From: Tubulanus polymorphus
Taxonomy: Eukaryota > Nemertea > Palaeonemertea > Tubulaniformes > Tubulanidae
Assembly: GCF_964204645.1 (NCBI RefSeq)
Contig: NC_134031.1
Coordinates: 18,349,307 to 18,413,306 of the forward strand
Length of the DNA: 64,000 nucleotides
Direction of reading: 5' to 3'
A program made the position numbers and the translations under genes. The notes below the pieces were generated by a model that saw nothing but the letters and a program-made list of their open reading frames with translations, did no database searches and was not told the DNA's origin. Below, piece after piece: positions 34,157 through 44,721 of the stretch. The number at the start of each line of letters is the position of its first letter. Positions within the stretch are counted from its first letter, which is position 1.

Positions 34157-34228
34157 CCCTGAAAAATATAACGGATTAGACCCTGAAAAACAGAACGGGT
34201 TAAAGGCTGCAAAATAGAACGGATTAAT
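34157..34228 (-). repeat. Three tandem 24-bp units, each an acceptor-like site
   Basis: Units 34157-34180, 34181-34204 and 34205-34228 each read, on the minus strand, a C/T-rich run ending TTTTTCAG or TTTTGCAG. Any of the three could serve as a 3' splice site. Confidence 0.8.
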
Positions 34229-34231
34229 TAA

Positions 34232-34369
34232 CACGGAACAGTACAGGACAGCACAGAGACGAACAGTATCACGTAAAACATAAAGACGTCGTTCCTCATG
34301 AAGGAACCAGCTTGTAGAGCGCAGCGTCATCGCGAAGAAAAACGCCAGGAGGAGAATCCACGTCAGCAT
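34232..34369 (-). CDS. Possible secreted-peptide ORF with signal-like start
   Basis: ATG at 34369 opens with MLTWILLLAFFFAMTLRSTS, a convincing signal-peptide-like hydrophobic run, then an Arg/Cys-containing stretch (EERRLY, VRLCAVLYC). The frame continues into the triplicated acceptor units and the LINE fragment, so its true 3' end is unclear. It could be the first exon of a short secreted peptide whose later exons are the modules below 33.3 kb, or chance. A second frame (34296-34754) overlaps it and is equally unassigned. Confidence 0.25.
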
Positions 34370-35055
34370 AGTGTCTGCACGGTGTGAAGAGCCTGAGGTG
34401 AATGACTGGCTTAACGATTCTACTTACTGTCAACCGGTGGCGTATTTCAATATTGACCAATAGGCAGCCGCGCTGTTTGTCTCTTATTGTGAATGGGTTT
34501 ACTGAAGTTTGTGGAAGGTGATACACACGCGACGTACCTCTGTAGTACATCCAGCATACAGACCGGGCTCGGCCGGTACCATTGAAATATTGATCTATAG
34601 AAATATCTCCGAACATTTGAATTGTCGAAGTTACCGCATGATAGAACACAGACGCGACGTCACCTCTACACACACGGCATATGGAATTGAATGGAAGACC
34701 TGGAGGGACATGCCAATATATTTGCTTTTTGCAAATTAATTGCCAGTTTGACATTTTTTAATCCGTCCGCTAGCGCCACCTCAATGGTTTAAAAAGATAT
34801 TTACCCCACATATCACAATAACGTGATATAGCCATTATCAATAATTTAAAGGAACATTTATCTTAGCCAGTAAGGAATGATGATAATAATGGATGTGGCC
34901 GGGGCCACCGGGCTCGAGGAGTCGTATTTCAAGTTTGGGTGAACTGTTGCTTGCTTAGATCATCCAATATCCCAAAAAAGTAACTTGGTTTAGGATTTCG
35001 ATATCTGATGTTCTATTGCTAAGGTTTGCCAATCGTAGAAAGATCTCATATTATG

Positions 35056-35547
35056 ACCATTATTATTATTGGCCATCAGGATTAAGGAACACAGATCAAA
35101 GACTTCTGCGATTGGACAACATCTCGCAATTTGTCACACTTGTGATCAGGAATTCAGTAACAACAAATTCAAAATTCTAGACAAAGGTTCATCTGATCTC
35201 GACTGTAAAATTAGGGAGGCCCTGTTTATTAAAGCGCAACGACCCTCTTTAAACCAACAATTATTTCAAAACGGCTCATCCTTTATCCTAAATGTATTCA
35301 AAAAATTAGTTTGTAATTAAATACTTGGTTTGTAATTAGCTTAGAATTTAGCACTTGTAATTTTGTAACTTATGTTGTATATAAACCTGTAGTTTAATCA
35401 TTTGATTCACTTGTATTTCACCTGATGAGGGGATATGATCCCGAAAACGTTCGTGTTAATAAACTGTATTTACTCATTAGAAAATGAGGTTTTTAATGTT
35501 ATCGCTTCTATGGTTATTCGGATATTTGAACTCTCTTCCTAAGATCT
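35056..35547 (+). mobile_element. 5'-truncated Penelope-like retroelement with 13-bp TSD
   Basis: ATCTCATATTATG occurs at 35043-35055 and again at 35548-35560, a perfect 13-bp target duplication around a 492-bp insert. The insert encodes the C-terminal part of a GIY-YIG-type endonuclease region as found in Penelope-like elements (IGQHLAICH, FKILDKGSSDLDCKIREALF, IKAQRPSLNQQL) and ends at a stop at 35318-35320. A hammerhead-like motif and the 3' tail follow. The RT domain is absent, so the copy is dead on arrival. Confidence 0.8.
35422..35460 (+). ncRNA. Hammerhead-ribozyme-like core in the Penelope fragment
   Basis: CTGATGA (35422-35428), a hairpin GGGAT/ATCCC (35430-35434 with 35438-35442) and GAAA (35443-35446), then a short ACG/CGT hairpin. 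Minimal hammerheads are known in Penelope-like elements, and this has their core. Stem I is not evident by eye, so activity is uncertain. Confidence 0.55.
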
Positions 35548-35596
35548 ATCTCATATTATGTTTGACGGACTGCTGAATCGGCTATATCGGCCGCTA

Positions 35597-36148
35597 TGTT
35601 CAAGTTCAAGTTCAAGTTCAAATTTATTTCACAGAAAGCATGACAGGCTATGTACACAGGTTGAGAGAAAACAAACAATAAAATTTACAATTTTTTTAAA
35701 CAAAGCACAATTATAAAAAGAGAGAGAGGACAGTAGCTTTCAGTGTGGGCCAAGCAAAGCCTTTAGGCCGCTGTCGCAAGCACCCAGGGAAAAAAACGAA
35801 AGGGAAATGAAGAAACAAAGGGGAAGGAAATGAAAGTTGATGATTTTTGATAATTTCAGGAGAGTTTATATGAGTAAGCTAGAGGGTTCAGGAGAGTGAG
35901 CAATTATAACAATTAGGGTTATTACATTGATGGATATCATTGTAGGCGGAGGTGAGATATGGTCTGAGTTTACGTTTTAAATTTTGTTTGCTTGTTTGTA
36001 GGATGTCATTGGAAAAAGGTAGTTTTTGCCAGATGTTTGAAAGAATGTTTTGAGGTGAATTTTGAGGCGGGGTTGGTGGTGTTTGTTTTGAAAATGAGGA
36101 ATATGCGTGGTCTAAATATATGCTTTTTACCTCCGAGAAGTAATGCAC
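35597..36148 (-). mobile_element. Retroelement-like 3' fragment with (TTGAAC)n tail
   Basis: On the minus strand an 86-codon ORF (LKRKLRPYLTSAYNDIHQC, then CNNPNCYNC) is followed by a long untranslated region. It ends AATAAATTTGAACTTGAAC..., a microsatellite tail as in several non-LTR families. The family is not identified. It lies just upstream of STKLD1, in the opposite direction. Confidence 0.45.
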
Positions 36149-36333
36149 TATATCAGGGGCCGCCGTGAATCAGACGTGTGGCCGCGGCCGGGACCCTAGC
36201 TTGAGCCGTGTTTTAGACGCTACCGGCGTTGCCAGTGTTTACATTTCCGGGTTTTGACGTTTCCGTTTTGCAGCATTCGAGTATTTCTTATTCTAATTAA
36301 CAATAAAATACTGAAATTAAGTGATAGATAATA

Positions 36334-39300
36334 ATGTCAGGCGAGTCGGAATCATCTTACCGGGTGAGAAACTGTTCATATTTGGAAATAAGAATTCTAT
36401 AGATTCTCGTAAAGGTTCAAAACCGATAAAGATAAGTCATTCTCGCTGACGACATGGACGAGATGTCAAATTCAACTTCAATTCACAAGTTTGTTAATCT
36501 TGTTCTTTTTAGGCTTCTTTTTACGAAGGCCTTGTGTAAATGTCCTTGTTTTTTTCTAGATGCTTCAGCGTCTCGGTAAAGGTGCCCAAGGAGCCGTTTA
36601 TTTGGTCGAACATAAGGAGGAGGGGAAACAGTATGTTCTCAAAAAGGTAGTTGATCTAGTCTTTAATCTGGTTTTATTTTGTCTTTAAATTGTTAGCTTT
36701 AAAGCCTCGGGGCTCGTATCAGAGTTGTAGGTAATTTAAAAACGATAATCTGTTAATCCAATGTATAAAGTATATATAAAATAAGTTATTTTATAAATAC
36801 TATATACATTGGATTAACAGATGAGTATGAGCCCCTGTGCTTTAAAGCTAAAGCTGAATAGTTGCATAGGAGATTATTAGACACTTTTACCCAGATACCT
36901 ATGAATTGAGTCATTTAAATATCTATTAGACTGAAATTATGAGACCGGTGCAAATTTGAAATATATAAGTACTTCACAAGATAAGCTCACTTGGCATTGA
37001 ACCCAATAATTTACGAAGTAGGGATTTTTTCTCTTGACTATTATTGATTAGATTACTCATGGTTTTATGTGATTCAAGGGATATACGGCACTGATAATCA
37101 TCTCATTAAACCATTCGAAAAAAGTTTGTCTGGGTCCAAAGACGTCATAACATTCTCTTCGTGAAATCAATTGAAAAGGTTATTGGGGGCTTAAAATTGA
37201 GAACTGTGAGAGTGGGTTCTGACATTGACTGCTTAGTCTGCCCAAAGAATCAATGTTATAGATTTCCCAGCAACATTTCCCCACCCAAAGGGTCTTATAC
37301 AAAGGGCTTTGGGAGAGGATATGACCTGCCTTTTGTGTGGAGTGTCTGAGGGTACAATCAACCACCTCATCTGACTCTCAACTGGGTCTTGAAACTATCT
37401 TTAAAATCCATTGTAACGAAAGGGCATCAGTATCGTCAAGTACCCGTGCCTGGGCCACGGCAGCCATATGTACAAACGTTCAAGTTCAAGTTGATTTAGA
37501 TATTTTGAATTTGGTTTTTTTAAGGTTGAATGTCGAGATGAAAGTGAAGCGAACAAAGCGTTCAAAGAGGTATTTATTGATTTATAGCATTTTATCCTGA
37601 CCAAATCATTTCTTGATTCCTGGGTTTTAGAAAAACTAACCCCAACTCCAAAATTAAAGAGTCATATTTTCATTCAGAACTGCATAAAAAAAGGTTTCAA
37701 CGTACAAAACTGAATTCTGAAGGGATCAAATAAATGTTGTAATTGTATATTTTTGATTTTGGATGTCGTTTTGATTTCAGGCAGTTGCTTTAGCGAAGTT
37801 GCAGCATGTATATATTTGTGGTTATAAAGAGTTCTATGTGATGTGGGATAAAGATGAATGCGCGATGTATGTGTGTATTATAATGGAATATTATAAACAC
37901 GGTGACCTCGATAAAATACTCAAACAGAAAAGAAAAGAGCGAACTCCAATTGAAGAAATCGTAAGTTTACAGTCACATGGCGGTCACATTCACAGGATAC
38001 TTTCAGATCTGAGAATCAAAAATTGATATTTCACAGGCCCTTGACTGAACATTCCCCGATTTAATTGATTTAAGATATTCTCAGGGCTGTTTCTTATCAA
38101 GAGGTTCCTTATGCAACTCATCTCACCACAGTGAGAACAACAAGACATCAAAAATTCAAATTCCCTGATTTAAAAGATGATTCAGAATTCCCTCATTTTC
38201 CCTGCAGAAAAAAATGAATCCAGAATGCCTTGGTTATTTTCCCTGATCTATAAGAACCCCGCTTTCAAGATCAAATATCTGGTTCCTGTTTTACGAAAAA
38301 AGATAAACTAAAATTTTTGGTACGGTTTTTGTTGGTCACCGTACTTCACATTATCAATGAGGACTACCATTTGAACTTAACTGTGTAAACTTTTGCGTGA
38401 AATTGGACCCAAATGTCATAAACTTAAGAACTGAAAAGTTCAAAATCTGTTATAAAACTATTCATGTATTTTATTGTAGATTATAAAAAAGTGGTTGGGT
38501 CAAATGGTCGAAGCTTTGCTGTTTATTCATCATGAGAAAGTCATTCACAGGTAAGGTATTCAAACACGCCCCCCCACTTACACACCAAATGTTTAACTCT
38601 AAATAATCTTTATGATTTCTTCACTAATTGACATAATATTAAATAAATTTTTGAGGGTTAGAATCTTCTTTGTGAAACTGGGTTCTGGCCTTGTTAGAAT
38701 TACAAATAGAATGTTTCGACACTGTTTAACTGGCAAACTGGCTTACCCGTCAGATCAGTAACAGTAGCGGCAATAGATTCCTCTATTTAGTTTTGCTTGT
38801 ATTCAGGAATTAGAAAATAAAAAGGGTCGAGGTTTTATCTGATCGATTGAAAGTGTTGTTTATGATATTATTTCAGGGATCTGAAACCGAGTAATATTTT
38901 CATGCAAGAAGATTTGAGTATATCGCTGGGCGATTTCGGCGTCGCCACGGTAATGGATGATAGTCGCACTAAAACGCGTACGGCGATCGGGTCGATGAAC
39001 TGGATGGCTCCGGAGGTGATGGAGCGACCCTACGACGAGCGCAGCGATGTCTGGTCTCTCGGGTGTATCATTCTGGAGATGACGACGTGCGGTTTCCTGG
39101 ACACGAATCACATGATGAGTAAACTGTTCGAGTTGAAGTCGAGTCAGGAAGTTCTCGAGGAAACATTGCAGGAAGTTTCGAAGACGTATTCGGTCGAGTT
39201 GGTGTCGGTAATTCGGGCGATGCTTCGTCGTAACTTCAAACAAAGACCGTCATCGGAGTAAGAGAATTGTGGATAACTGTGGAACTAGGATTCAGTTTAA

Positions 39301-42300
39301 CCCTTTGGGGTCATTCATTTATTACGTACGCATTAGGGGAGGGGTCAGGGCAATTGCGTACTGTTATGCTTAATGTATATTTACAAATTTTATGCATACG
39401 TAATAAATGAATGATCCCTTTAATGGCTAACAGTTCTCCACCTTGAACCCAGTTCCATAGTTTTGAGTTTAATACGACTGTACCATTAAAGTAAAATGAA
39501 TTCGGCTTCATTTTTCAGAGAATTGGTTGAATTCCCGTATGTGAAAGACTGTCTCGCTTTGAGTGGGTCAGCACTGGCTGAACAACGCAAAAAGAGTCTC
39601 GGAAAAGGAACTGGGGGTAAGTGTTGAATTACACTGAACTACTACCAGTAGAATTGATGAGAGACCAGTGAAAGATTGACTGTTACTGATATGATTGATG
39701 AGAGGCACCTTTCTAAACTGTAATTCTTTGATGTATTGTTGTTTTAGGTCCCGTACCTAGAGGAAGTGGTGTAGCGGCCATTATTAAATACCTCGAGACC
39801 GAACGCGGCCATGAGTCGTGCGTAAAAGACGGTCTGGAATATCTGTACGAACTTTCGAACAACGCTCCGTTAAATATTGATAACAGCGGGAAAATACTGA
39901 TCGCGAATTTAATGAAAGAGAATATCGCGAGTAAAGACATTTTAGTGAGCGGGTGTAATGTGTTACAATCAATGGTTCCTGCAGGTAATCAACTCATTTC
40001 AATCCAGTTCGATCCAGTTCCACAGAACTTCAAACCAGTTCAATCCAGTTCCACAGATTTTATTTCAATCGAAAATATTATCGTTTGTTTTCTTTGCAGC
40101 GAGTGAAAACGATGCATTATTCTCAGATGAAATTGTTTTAGTCGTGATTCAAGCCATGAAGGTCAGTTGACTGTCAGTTACAATGTACTCTCTTTCCCTG
40201 TGATGATCATGGTCAAGCCTTTCTTAACAGGTTGGCCACTTCGCTGAAAATCATGGAAAAAATCAGGGAATTTTCTTTAAAAAGTCAGTGGATGGTCAGG
40301 GAATTTTGTAAAAAAAAAAACTGAAAAAATTTGGGAAAATTCAGGAAAATTTGTTGACGTTTGATCGCGTGTAAAATCAAACAGTTTCCGTCTATGTCTT
40401 TTGTATTGGACTGTGTTGAATTGATTTGATTCTTAAATTCAGAGAAAACAACGTGCAAGTCAGATAAAAGTGGCCACCCTGCTTTAAACTAGTCCCTGAC
40501 AGTAGTTTTCACTTAGATGATTTGATATTTCAGGCTCATGGAGGTTCACTGCGCGTTCAGATGGCTGGAGCTGCTCTTTTAGTGGAAGAAGCTGCTAATG
40601 GTAATGTATAAACTACCCAGTGGCAGATTTATGGGGTGTGGTGTTGGGGTCCGGACCCCTGTCTTTCCACTGAGTTTGCACTTTCAACAAGACAAAGATT
40701 GTTAAAACCTGCACATTTGACACACATCCTCTCAGAAATTGCATATTTTCAGATGTTTTTCTTTCAAAGATATCTAACATGGAGGATGGGACTAGGCTTA
40801 TAGCCTATGATGCCCTGCTTTATGTGAATAATTCCTCTTAACTCACAACTGTGGAACTGGATTCTGAGTTCAGAGTTAACTCTGACTCACAACTGTGGGA
40901 CTGGATCCTGGGGTTATTCAACGAGTATCAAATATTTGTATGACCACACTGATCTCAACTTCGATGACTTTGGAAGAAAAGGAATGGTTTGCATCGGGAA
41001 CTTCAGAATCTGAAGCCAGTGAAGACTGATTATAACAATCCTATGATGTTTTGGTTCACCTATCATAAATACTGTTGCTTATTAAACTTATTGGATCTTC
41101 AGTTCAGAGTTAATCACTATATTACACTCCCAACTGTAGAACTGGATCCAGTGTAACAAATTTTCATGCAAAATCTTCAGTCTAAATTGATTTCTGTTTC
41201 GTAATGTCTCTCATTACTGTTTTCGTTATAGATGAGAGCTGCAGCCCAACAGCACTAGGGGGCGCTGTAGGTGTTATTCTGGACGCGATGAGAACGTTCA
41301 CTAAGGAAACGACATTGTTGTTATCGTGTACTGGTGCTCTACTCAGTTTATCCATCAATGGTTCGTTTGAAAAAAAAACAAGAAACATGTTTTATATAGC
41401 CCACTTGATTTAGAAATAAAGAACCCAGTTCCGATGTTCAGGGTTCTCACACAGATCAGGGAAAAGTCTATTTTACTCGGTGTCCTGTTGTTCTTGCTGA
41501 TGATGAGCGACACAAGGAACTTCTTGATAAGAAACGGCCCTTACTGACAAATATCTTACATCTTATCAGGGAATTTTAGTCAAGGGTCATGAAAATTCAT
41601 TAAACTATCAGGGAAGTTTGATTCCCTGATCTGTAAGAACCGTGAATGTTGTCTGTTCAAATTCATCTTAAATGATAAGTTTCTATTTTCTGAACGGCGC
41701 AGCAGTGAATGTGGTTCATCGTATTTTCAGAGAATACTTGTAAACTGGTAACAACAGAGAAAGGAATGCAGGATGTTTGTAACTGTATGGATTTACATAA
41801 AACCAACCCGGAATTAGTTGCGTCTGCTGCTAAAGTGATAGCTCCATTATTGATCGATGGTGAGTGGACCCCTCCTCATCTCATCTCACATCATCTCCCC
41901 TCACTTTGAAAATTTATGTGGTATATTTTGATTCAAAATGTTCAAAACTTGTGAGTCTACTGCTTATTCAGAAACGTGTTTCACATTTTCATTGACTCAA
42001 AAACAAAAAGTGGCCACCCTGTATCGCCAGAACTAGTCAGATATTTAATCATCAGGTTCGGACTGATGATAAGAGTGCTGTTTGTTTCTATATTTTTTAG
42101 ATGATAATCTGCAGTTAGCGAAGAAGTTGGATTTAGTTCCGTTGTTGATTGAAGCGATTCACAATCATTTCAAAGAGGCAGATGTCGTAGAAGCTGCTTG
42201 CATGGCGTTAACCGATCTTATTTACGCCGATGGTTCGTGTCTAAAACAAGTTTCTCAAAATTGTAAACCTGACTGTGACTACCATTTGAGAGTAGTTCTA

Positions 42301-43729
42301 CCTTTTCTAAGATCTCTACCACTGATCCTAGAAATATTAAAAAACTTTCAAAATCAGTATAGGTTCTAGTTCAGTTTCAATCATATAACTATTTCTGATT
42401 TTAAATGACTCTCATTTTGTTGTGAAAACTACTAAAATTAGGAGATATCAGGTAGTCTGAGAGTTTACCTATAACTGACACAATCTCAATTGCCAATTCC
42501 TTTTTGGGGGAACTAGTTGGTGTGTGTGTGTGAGATTGAGGTTGACTCATTATTTTGGCAAATGAGGCAGCAAATCTTACTATAAAATACCAATCGATTA
42601 TACCGGTATTCAGTTACTCTTTCTTGCACCAGGGGCTGCAGTTGCTCAAATAAAGACAACCGTTGGATTAATACCATAGTGACAATGAACTTTAAATCGT
42701 CACTATGTGAACTATCCACTGGTTAACTCTAACTGTTAACTCTTGAGCAACTGCAGCCCCAGAGTGTTAACCTGTATTATAATATTAGAGGTTGATGTTG
42801 TATATTGTGTATTGTAGAGGAACATGCGTATCTGGTATTGAACTGTAGTCGCAGTCACGCGTACTATGACGGAATATTTGAAATATTGAAAGCATACAAC
42901 GAACACAAGGACAACGTGAAAGTGATTGAGAATATCGTGACGGTCATCATGGAACTCGCTGAATACGGTAAAACACATGTCTGCCTACATGATATCCCCC
43001 TATGACATCATCAACTTGTCTAGAAATGATAAAGAAACTTCCAGAAATGAAATCTCTCTATGACATAATCGAATTACCTATTTTATGATTTGATCCTGAC
43101 ACTTCCAGAAAAGCTGTCTGCCTCCATAAATTACCTATGACTTCAAAGTTCCAAGTTCTTTAGAACTGATTATTTTGTCTTGTTATGTTTCAGTTGATAT
43201 CAAAGAAGAGTTGAAATCTCAAAATGTTGTCAGTTTACTGAATCAAATAAAAGGATCGTTTACTCAAAACAAGGTGAATATAGAACTTACTCTCTGTGTT
43301 ACTGATCAATAACTGAGTGTGAGGGGTCGGCATTATTCCAGCGAGTCCGGCATCCTGTCAACAGTTGTCGGTTCATTTTGACTCTATAGCCTACATGGTT
43401 CATACAGATCAGGGCAAACCGGGAAATTCTGACTCTTTTCTTGCAAATCACGGTAATTTGAATTTTTGTTTTGCTTGCTGGTGACGAGTGGCATTAGGAA
43501 ATTCTTGAAAGGGAACAGCCCCCACTGAGTTTATCTATATAGGAATTTTCGGTCAAGGGTCAGGGAAATATCGGGGAATTTTGGATTCCCTGATCTGTAA
43601 GAATCCTGCTAGAGAGTAAATTTCAGATGTGATGTAGATTTCTACAGTTTCTACGTTGATGTTTTTCAGGATATAATGAACCCGTGCACTCAGGCTTTGC
43701 AGCTACTGGGTGCGGCTACTAAACGATAG
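36334..43729 (+). CDS. STKLD1: STKLD1-type Ser/Thr kinase with helical-repeat tail
   Basis: Sixteen exons join in frame to 645 residues: 36334-36363, 36560-36646, 37525-37569, 37781-37960, 38480-38550, 38877-39257, 39519-39616, 39748-39984, 40100-40161, 40534-40600, 41232-41360, 41731-41859, 42101-42232, 42818-42967, 43194-43273, 43670-43729. A NEK-like kinase domain (1 to about 285) is followed by an alpha-helical, armadillo-like region. SDVWSLGCIILEMTTCGFLD matches the STKLD1 (SgK071) signature. All catalytic motifs are intact: G-loop GKGAQG (16-21), Lys38, HRDLKPSN (Asp139, Asn144), DFG (157-159) and APE (182-184). The human protein is, as I recall, predicted inactive. The cellular role is poorly known. 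GC-rich DNA at about 36150-36290 is the likely promoter. Confidence 0.9.
36695..36849. mobile_element. Foldback element, family F (copy 2)
   Basis: AGCTTTAAAGC ends, GGCTCGTATCAGAGTTGTAGG and a palindromic TCTGTTAATCCAATGTAT/ATACATTGGATTAACAGA pair match the family at 15214. It lies in STKLD1 intron 2. Confidence 0.75.
38081..38261. mobile_element. Short TIR element, family B, reversed
   Basis: Ends CCCTGATCTATAAGAACCCC and, in reverse, carries the family's GTCTTGTTGTTCTC and GATAAGAAACAGCCC core. In STKLD1 intron 4. Confidence 0.6.
40228..40481. mobile_element. Short TIR element, family D
   Basis: CAGGTTGGCCACTT at the left pairs with AAAAGTGGCCACCCTG at the right. The interior is full of TCAGGGAATTTT words, as in family B. 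It lies in STKLD1 intron 9. Single ends of the same family are at about 8739-8756 and 42005-42022. Confidence 0.7.
41439..41643. mobile_element. Short TIR element, family B
   Basis: GGTTCTCACACAGATCAGGG and CCCTGATCTGTAAGAACC form the terminal inverted repeats of a 205-bp element in STKLD1 intron 11. Confidence 0.8.
42632..42760. mobile_element. Palindromic short element
   Basis: GGGGCTGCAGTTGCTCAA (42632-42649) is perfectly inverted at 42743-42760. The 93-bp interior also has an ATAGTGACAATG...TCGTCACTAT pair. In STKLD1 intron 13. Confidence 0.8.
43397..43608. mobile_element. Short TIR element, family B
   Basis: GGTTCATACAGATCAGGG and CCCTGATCTGTAAGAATCCTG bound a 212-bp copy in the last STKLD1 intron. 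Confidence 0.75.
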
Positions 43730-44721
43730 TCATCAACAATTCATCGCCGTGGCGATAGATGTGGCGATTGACGAGCTCATGCTATTCGAAATGGCCAAAG
43801 GAAGATTGTAAAAAGAATCGGTAGTTTAGTTGTAAAAAGTTTAGCTGTGGATTCAGCAGAAAAATTAGGCAATCATGATGTCTATAATAGGAATTTACTG
43901 CTCAACAGAAAAGTGAATTGTTTGTACTTCTAGAAGTACGCACATTGGAGTAATGATCGTATCTTTCTTTGAGGGGGTCTGGATCCACTTTCGTAGAAAT
44001 GTAATTGTTTTTTTTTGGTGATTTTATGAATCGAATCTGTGATAATTATTTCTTATTTCCGGTGATGTTCTGGTGTTATTTCTATTATTTATTATAATAT
44101 ACATGTACTATTTTAAACACAGTTCATCGAAACCAGAAACTAAATCCAGTTCCACATTACCTATCATACTGTGGCGCTTGATTCAGCCGATGAGAGCCAT
44201 ATTAACTTGTATTTGCCATACCAGTCATTCCCCTCCTTTCTGTTACAGTGGGAAATTGTACAAAAACGTGTCAAACAATTATTACCAGAAGCTTTATTCT
44301 GTAGAGTCAAAAATTTTGTTTGCCAAATATTCTGTTGATAATTTAATGTGATATTTACGAGTAAATTCTAGACGTTTTGCAGGGTTCTTACAGATCAGGA
44401 AAATCAGAGAATTCTGACTTTTTGGCGTCTTGTTCTTGCTGGTGACGAGTGGCACAAAGAACCTCTTGATAAGTAACAGCCCCCACTTAAAGTTCAATCC
44501 AGGGAAGTTTTGGTCGAGGGTCTGGGAAATAATCAGAGAATTTTGGATTTCCTGATCTGTAAGAATCCTGCAGTTTTAAAATCATCGATATACATAAACA
44601 ATGAATGAATGATTTCCGTCCAATATTGATTTTATTCAATACATGTTCAATATTATATACAAAATGTTTAGAAAATTGATTTTTAAATATATACAAGTTC
44701 AAAACGAAGAGTTTCCAATTG
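43730..44721. other. Convergent STKLD1 / ZNHIT6 3' flanks
   Basis: Roughly 1 kb between two stop codons facing each other. Contains likely 3' untranslated sequence of both genes and one family B element (44380-44570). No other gene recognised. Confidence 0.6.
44380..44570. mobile_element. Short TIR element, family B
   Basis: CAGGGTTCTTACAGATCAGG at left and CCTGATCTGTAAGAATCCTG at right: the cleanest ends of the family, 191 bp. The interior keeps GGCGTCTTGTTCTTGCTGG and GAGTGGCACAAAGAACCTC. Confidence 0.85.

Noticed and set aside
34296-34754. 152-codon minus ORF
   Set aside because: No recognisable domain, overlaps the signal-peptide ORF in another frame; not enough to call a gene.
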